Assembly (NCBI GenBank): GCA_012910725.1 | Contig: WNEG01000078.1 | Span: 1-7,562 of the forward strand | Source of the DNA: Candidatus Ethanoperedens thermophilum | GTDB lineage: Archaea > Halobacteriota > Methanosarcinia > Methanosarcinales > EX4572-44 | Direction: 5' to 3' | DNA length: 7,562 nucleotides | Part shown: positions 4,967-7,562 of the stretch, piece by piece | Numbering within the stretch: the stretch's first letter is position 1 | How the letters are laid out: each line of letters starts with the position of its first letter | The notes under the pieces: model-generated | Databases searched by the model: none | Told to the model about the DNA's origin: nothing | Seen by the model: only the letters and a program-made list of their open reading frames with translations | Position numbers and translations under genes: made by a program

Positions 4967-5612
4967 AGATGAAGACGTTATTGAAGAGATATGTCGAATT
5001 TATATATCCATTATAGGACAGGTAATATCAAGATTGAGTGAGTTTAGAGAGGTTCTGGATAAAGGGAGTAGGGAGAGAATTTTTGCTGAACTTGCTTTTT
5101 GCATATTAACTCCGCAGTCCAGAGCGAAACTCTGCTGGGATGCTATAGAAAATCTCACCAGTAAAAATCTACTGTTGGGGGGTGATAATGAACAGATAGC
5201 ACTGGAATTAAATGGTGTCCGATTTAAGTATAAAAAAGCAAAATATATCATTGATGCGAGAGAAAAATTCATAAATAATGGAAAATTAAGCGTTAGAGAG
5301 AAAATAATTGGGTTAAAGGTTGAAGAAGCAAGAGATTACCTGGTTAGTAACATAAAGGGGATCGGTTACAAGGAGGCAAGTCATTTTCTGCGGAATGTCG
5401 CATTGGCAGAGGACACGGCGATTTTAGATCGGCATGTACTGAAGAACTTAAAATTGCTTGGTGTAATAGAAGAGATACCAAAGTCTTTGTCAAGGAAAAA
5501 ATATTTTGAAATCGAGAAAAGGATGAAGGATTTTGCAGAGAAGATTTGTATTCCTATGGGTCATCTTGATTTTGTACTGTGGTATAAAGAAACAGGGAAG
5601 GTATTTAAATAA
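4959..5612 (+). CDS. ogg: 8-oxoguanine DNA glycosylase/AP lyase, archaeal Ogg2 type
   Basis: This 217-residue enzyme belongs to the helix-hairpin-helix DNA glycosylase superfamily. It removes 8-oxoguanine from DNA in base-excision repair and nicks the resulting abasic site. The helix-hairpin-helix covers about 129-147 (NIKGIGYKEASHFLRNV). Lys138 in GYKEASH is the expected Schiff-base nucleophile and Asp157 in ILDRHV the conserved catalytic acid. The chain ends in lysine (GKVFK), a hallmark of Ogg2 enzymes, where the C-terminal lysine helps recognise 8-oxoguanine. Length is close to the Methanocaldococcus jannaschii enzyme (about 207 residues). There is no iron-sulfur cluster loop of the Nth/MutY kind, as expected. 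The ATG at 4959 is chosen for its GGAGAT site and the matching length; a TTG at 4944 would add five residues. The gene appears to be monocistronic and is followed by a T-run. Confidence 0.92.
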   Translation: MLEDEDVIEEICRIYISIIGQVISRLSEFREVLDKGSRERIFAELAFCILTPQSRAKLCWDAIENLTSKNLLLGGDNEQIALELNGVRFKYKKAKYIIDAREKFINNGKLSVREKIIGLKVEEARDYLVSNIKGIGYKEASHFLRNVALAEDTAILDRHVLKNLKLLGVIEEIPKSLSRKKYFEIEKRMKDFAEKICIPMGHLDFVLWYKETGKVFK

Positions 5613-5621
5613 AAATTTTTA
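5610..5621 (+). terminator. Short palindrome and T-run after ogg
   Basis: TAAAAATTTTTA begins at the ogg stop codon and contains a run of five T at 5616-5620. Archaeal termination needs little more than a T-run, so this is a plausible but weak 3'-end signal. AT-rich TATAAATA follows at 5627-5634. Confidence 0.3.
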
Positions 5622-5692
5622 GAGAGTATAAATAATTTGAATATTTAAATTTTAATGATGAGGCGTTGAAATAGAAGAATTCATCAACAAAA

Positions 5693-5797
5693 ATGGTACA
5701 GTTCAGGCAAATCATCATTTGTGAGTCCCTTAACAACACGGCTTCCCAGAACAAAAGCAAAGAGCCTTCATCAAAAAAGAAAGATCCATCAAATTAG
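5693..5797 (+). CDS. Possible small ORF, unknown
   Basis: An ATG at 5693 opens 34 codons (MVQFRQIIICES... ending KKKDPSN) closed by TAG. The tail is lysine- and serine-rich. No Shine-Dalgarno motif lies before it, and I recognise no family. An in-frame TAG sits a few codons upstream, so it is not the end of a longer frame. The stop overlaps the left arm of an inverted repeat. It could be a small basic peptide, but chance is the simpler reading. Confidence 0.2.
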   Translation: MVQFRQIIICESLNNTASQNKSKEPSSKKKDPSN

Positions 5798-5825
5798 AAA
5801 CGCAAAATTCCCAAGGTAATTTGAT
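5788..5825. repeat. 9-bp inverted repeat upstream of the CBS promoter
   Basis: ATCAAATTA (5788-5796) and TAATTTGAT (5817-5825) are perfect complements separated by 20 nt. It lies about 35 bp upstream of the TATA-like box and so could be a regulator site, or simply AT-rich coincidence. Confidence 0.4.
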
Positions 5826-5852
5826 AGCCCATTTCTAAAGTACTGCAATAAA

Positions 5853-5870
5853 CGAAATGTATTTATAAAA
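5853..5870 (+). promoter_or_regulatory. Likely archaeal promoter (BRE/TATA) for the CBS gene
   Basis: CGAAATGTATTTATAAAA combines a purine-rich BRE-like element with a good box A (TTTATAAA at 5862-5869). A start site about 25 bp downstream would fall near 5890, giving a leader of roughly 80 nt before the ATG at 5973. The gene's own ribosome site GGGGAT at 5959-5964 has 8-nt spacing. Confidence 0.5.
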
Positions 5871-5972
5871 AGAAATCCAGAACAAGGAGGTCACAAGGAA
5901 GTTAGAATCTGCATGTAACCTAATAATAATAAAAAATATGAGGTCTCATAAACCAAAAGGGGATTTAAGCAA

Positions 5973-6815
5973 ATGATAGATATCGTTGTTGAAGATATAA
6001 TGACAAGAGATGTGGTATATACTACTATTCCAGGTTCAAGAGATGATGTACTGGATATATTAAAGAATAAATTTGTTTCAGGCATACCAGTGGTTAAAGA
6101 GGGCAAACTCACTGGAATTGTTACTCGCACGAACCTTTTAGAGAATCCGGAAGAAGAGCAAACGGCTCTCTTGATGACCAGAAATCCAATCACAGCAGCA
6201 CCTTACGAGGGAATTGAGGTTGCAGCTAACCGATTAATCCAGCATAATATTCGCCGTCTTCCAGTAATTGAAAACAGCGAATTGATAGGAATTATAACAG
6301 TTTCAGATATCGTTGGCACGATAGGTGACCTGGACATAAAAGAGCCAGCAGGCAACTACATTGAAAACCATATCGTATCAGTATGGGAACAAACACCCCT
6401 TCCACTTGTTGGTAAAATCATGGAGCTTGCAGGAGTAAAAGCTGTGCCAGTACTCGATGCAGAGAATAACCTGGTTGGAATTGTAAGTGATAAAGACTTA
6501 ATCCACACAAGCAGCATAGTGGACACCGTTGAAAAATCAGATATGTCTGCAGGCTCAGATGAAGACGCCTGGACATGGGATTCTATGAGAGACACGATGA
6601 GTTTATACTACAGCGTTTCCAGAATACAGCTCCCAAACGTTCCTGTTAAGGATGTTATGAGGGATCATGATGTGACTATTATGTCTACAACACCAGTCAG
6701 CGAGTGCGCACGAAAAATGCGCCGCGGGAAGATAGAACACCTGCCTGTTGTAAAACCAAATCAAAAACTAAAAGGGTTAATAAAAGATAGAGATTTGTTA
6801 AAAGCCATAGCATAA
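5973..6815 (+). CDS. Four-CBS-domain protein
   Basis: The 280-residue soluble protein is built from four CBS units, about 7-56, 66-116, 133-178 and 226-280, which would pair into two Bateman modules. Each shows the usual IPVV/LPVI/VPVL/LPVV strand followed by a GI(V/I) strand and an acidic or Asp-containing helix start (TRTNLL, TVSDIV, SDKDLI, KDRDLL). Such modules bind adenosyl ligands (AMP, ATP, S-adenosylmethionine) and act as energy or metabolite sensors. An insert at about 190-220 (DEDAWTWDSMRDTMSLYYSV) separates CBS3 and CBS4; I recall this pattern in methanogen CBS proteins, but its role is unknown to me. No enzymatic or DNA-binding domain is fused, so any target must be a partner protein. 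The start is fixed by GGGGAT 8 nt upstream. The Thg1 gene follows 45 bp later and may share the transcript. Confidence 0.9.
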   Translation: MIDIVVEDIMTRDVVYTTIPGSRDDVLDILKNKFVSGIPVVKEGKLTGIVTRTNLLENPEEEQTALLMTRNPITAAPYEGIEVAANRLIQHNIRRLPVIENSELIGIITVSDIVGTIGDLDIKEPAGNYIENHIVSVWEQTPLPLVGKIMELAGVKAVPVLDAENNLVGIVSDKDLIHTSSIVDTVEKSDMSAGSDEDAWTWDSMRDTMSLYYSVSRIQLPNVPVKDVMRDHDVTIMSTTPVSECARKMRRGKIEHLPVVKPNQKLKGLIKDRDLLKAIA

Positions 6816-6860
6816 ACGCTATTATTACACAGGTACTGAAACGTTAAACATCTTTGTTTC

Positions 6861-7556
6861 ATGAAAGAGAGAGAAATTTTTTCAGGTCTCAGGGTTGCTC
6901 CTCCAATTTTTGTTAGAGTGGATGGCCGTGGTTTTAAAAAAGCAATACAAAGTCTTGGTTTTAAAAAACCTTACGATAGGGCTTTTGCTTCAGCAATGGC
7001 TGATTGTACAAGCATGTTTTTTGAAAAGAGTGGCTTTAACACGGTTTTAGCATATCTTTTTTCTGATGAAATAAACCTGTTTTTCACAGACACGCCTTTC
7101 AAAGGGCGAGTTGAAAAAATAGATTCTATTATCGCAAGCTTTTTTTCCTCTGCTCTCACGATGCAGCTTGAATTAATCACCCCAATCTCCTTTGATACCA
7201 GAATTGTTCCACTTGCTGCAAATGATGTGATTGAATACCTCAGGTGGCGGCAGAGTGAAGCATGGAACAATTATGTAGTATCCTATGGATATTATACATT
7301 GCTAAAACAAGGTCTAAAACCATATAATGCGGCAGCAAGGCTTAAGAACATGAAACAGAGTGAAATCCATGAGCTGACATTCCAAAACGGTGTAAATCTT
7401 GGAAAAACACCTTGCTGGCAGCGTCGGGGAATCATGATATATGGCGAAGCTTCAAACAATCATGCAGCCAACAAAAAAATAATACAGAACTGGAACATAC
7501 CCCTTTTTAAAACAGCAGAGGGCAGGATGCTGATAGACTGCACACTTCGTGTGTAG
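6861..7556 (+). CDS. thg1: Thg1-family tRNA(His) guanylyltransferase / 3'-5' polymerase
   Basis: This 231-residue enzyme adds nucleotides to the 5' end of tRNA. Eukaryotic Thg1 adds the G-1 identity element of tRNA(His); archaeal Thg1-like proteins mainly perform templated 5'-end repair, so either role is possible. The polymerase palm shows RVDGRGF (metal-binding Asp21) and SDEINLFF (Asp69, Glu70), followed by SFDTRI (110-115) and RWRQSEAWNNYV (128-139), typical of the archaeal/bacterial-like branch. The C-terminal part (SEIHELTF, NLGKTPCWQRRG) also fits. The start MKEREIFSGLR is family-like; no clear Shine-Dalgarno motif precedes it, so translation may be leaderless or coupled. The frame closes with TAG 6 bp from the window end. 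Some Methanosarcina thg1 genes carry an in-frame amber codon read as pyrrolysine; there is none inside this frame, but readthrough of the terminal TAG cannot be judged here. Confidence 0.92.
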   Translation: MKEREIFSGLRVAPPIFVRVDGRGFKKAIQSLGFKKPYDRAFASAMADCTSMFFEKSGFNTVLAYLFSDEINLFFTDTPFKGRVEKIDSIIASFFSSALTMQLELITPISFDTRIVPLAANDVIEYLRWRQSEAWNNYVVSYGYYTLLKQGLKPYNAAARLKNMKQSEIHELTFQNGVNLGKTPCWQRRGIMIYGEASNNHAANKKIIQNWNIPLFKTAEGRMLIDCTLRV

Positions 7557-7562
7557 AATAAT

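Larger units (their letters stand above)
5613..5972. other. Intergenic region between ogg and the CBS gene
   Basis: This 360-bp gap holds AT-rich TATA-like words (5627-5650), a possible 34-residue ORF (5693-5797), a 9-bp inverted repeat (5788-5825), a likely promoter (5853-5870), an isolated strong Shine-Dalgarno-like word AGGAGGTCAC (5885-5894) with no start codon at usable distance, and the ribosome site of the CBS gene. I see no further gene. Confidence 0.55.

Overview
The window looks like chromosomal DNA from an AT-rich euryarchaeon of the methanogen / methane-oxidising (Methanosarcinales-like) type. The evidence is an Ogg2-type 8-oxoguanine glycosylase ending in lysine, an archaeal four-CBS protein with a WTWDSMRDTM insert, an archaeal-type Thg1, a TATA/BRE-like promoter, and Shine-Dalgarno motifs before some genes. 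No taxonomic marker is present, so this is an inference from protein families.

The left half (about 250-4500) is an unstable secreted-protease locus. A large membrane-anchored subtilisin-family (S8) protease is followed by a small lipoprotein with a PrcB-like C-terminal domain. In Treponema denticola, PrcB is a lipoprotein partner of the subtilisin-like protease PrtP (dentilisin), so the pair may be an archaeal surface protease with its accessory lipoprotein. An 808-bp segment holding the last 67 codons of the protease, the intergenic hairpin and T-tract, and the whole lipoprotein gene has been duplicated in tandem (2556-3363 and 3364-4156, about 98% identical, one 15-bp deletion). The result is protease, lipoprotein copy 1, orphan protease tail, lipoprotein copy 2. 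After it lies the C-terminal stub of a GltD/NfnB-like flavoprotein whose 5' part carries two short exact words from the protease gene. In the protease, the usual catalytic Asp position holds Glu (E336), while His370, Asn457 and Ser543 are present.

Two stretches without a recognisable gene flank this locus: 1-250 and about 4498-4958. They hold degenerate inverted repeats, including a 19-bp element at 26-44 whose inverted relative lies at 4563-4581, so the protease locus is bracketed by inverted copies.

The right half (4959-7556) is more orderly housekeeping: an 8-oxoguanine DNA glycosylase/lyase, a 360-bp gap with a possible tiny ORF and a likely promoter, a four-CBS-domain protein, and a complete Thg1-family tRNA 5'-end nucleotidyltransferase 45 bp downstream, perhaps co-transcribed with the CBS gene. 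All genes read on the plus strand.
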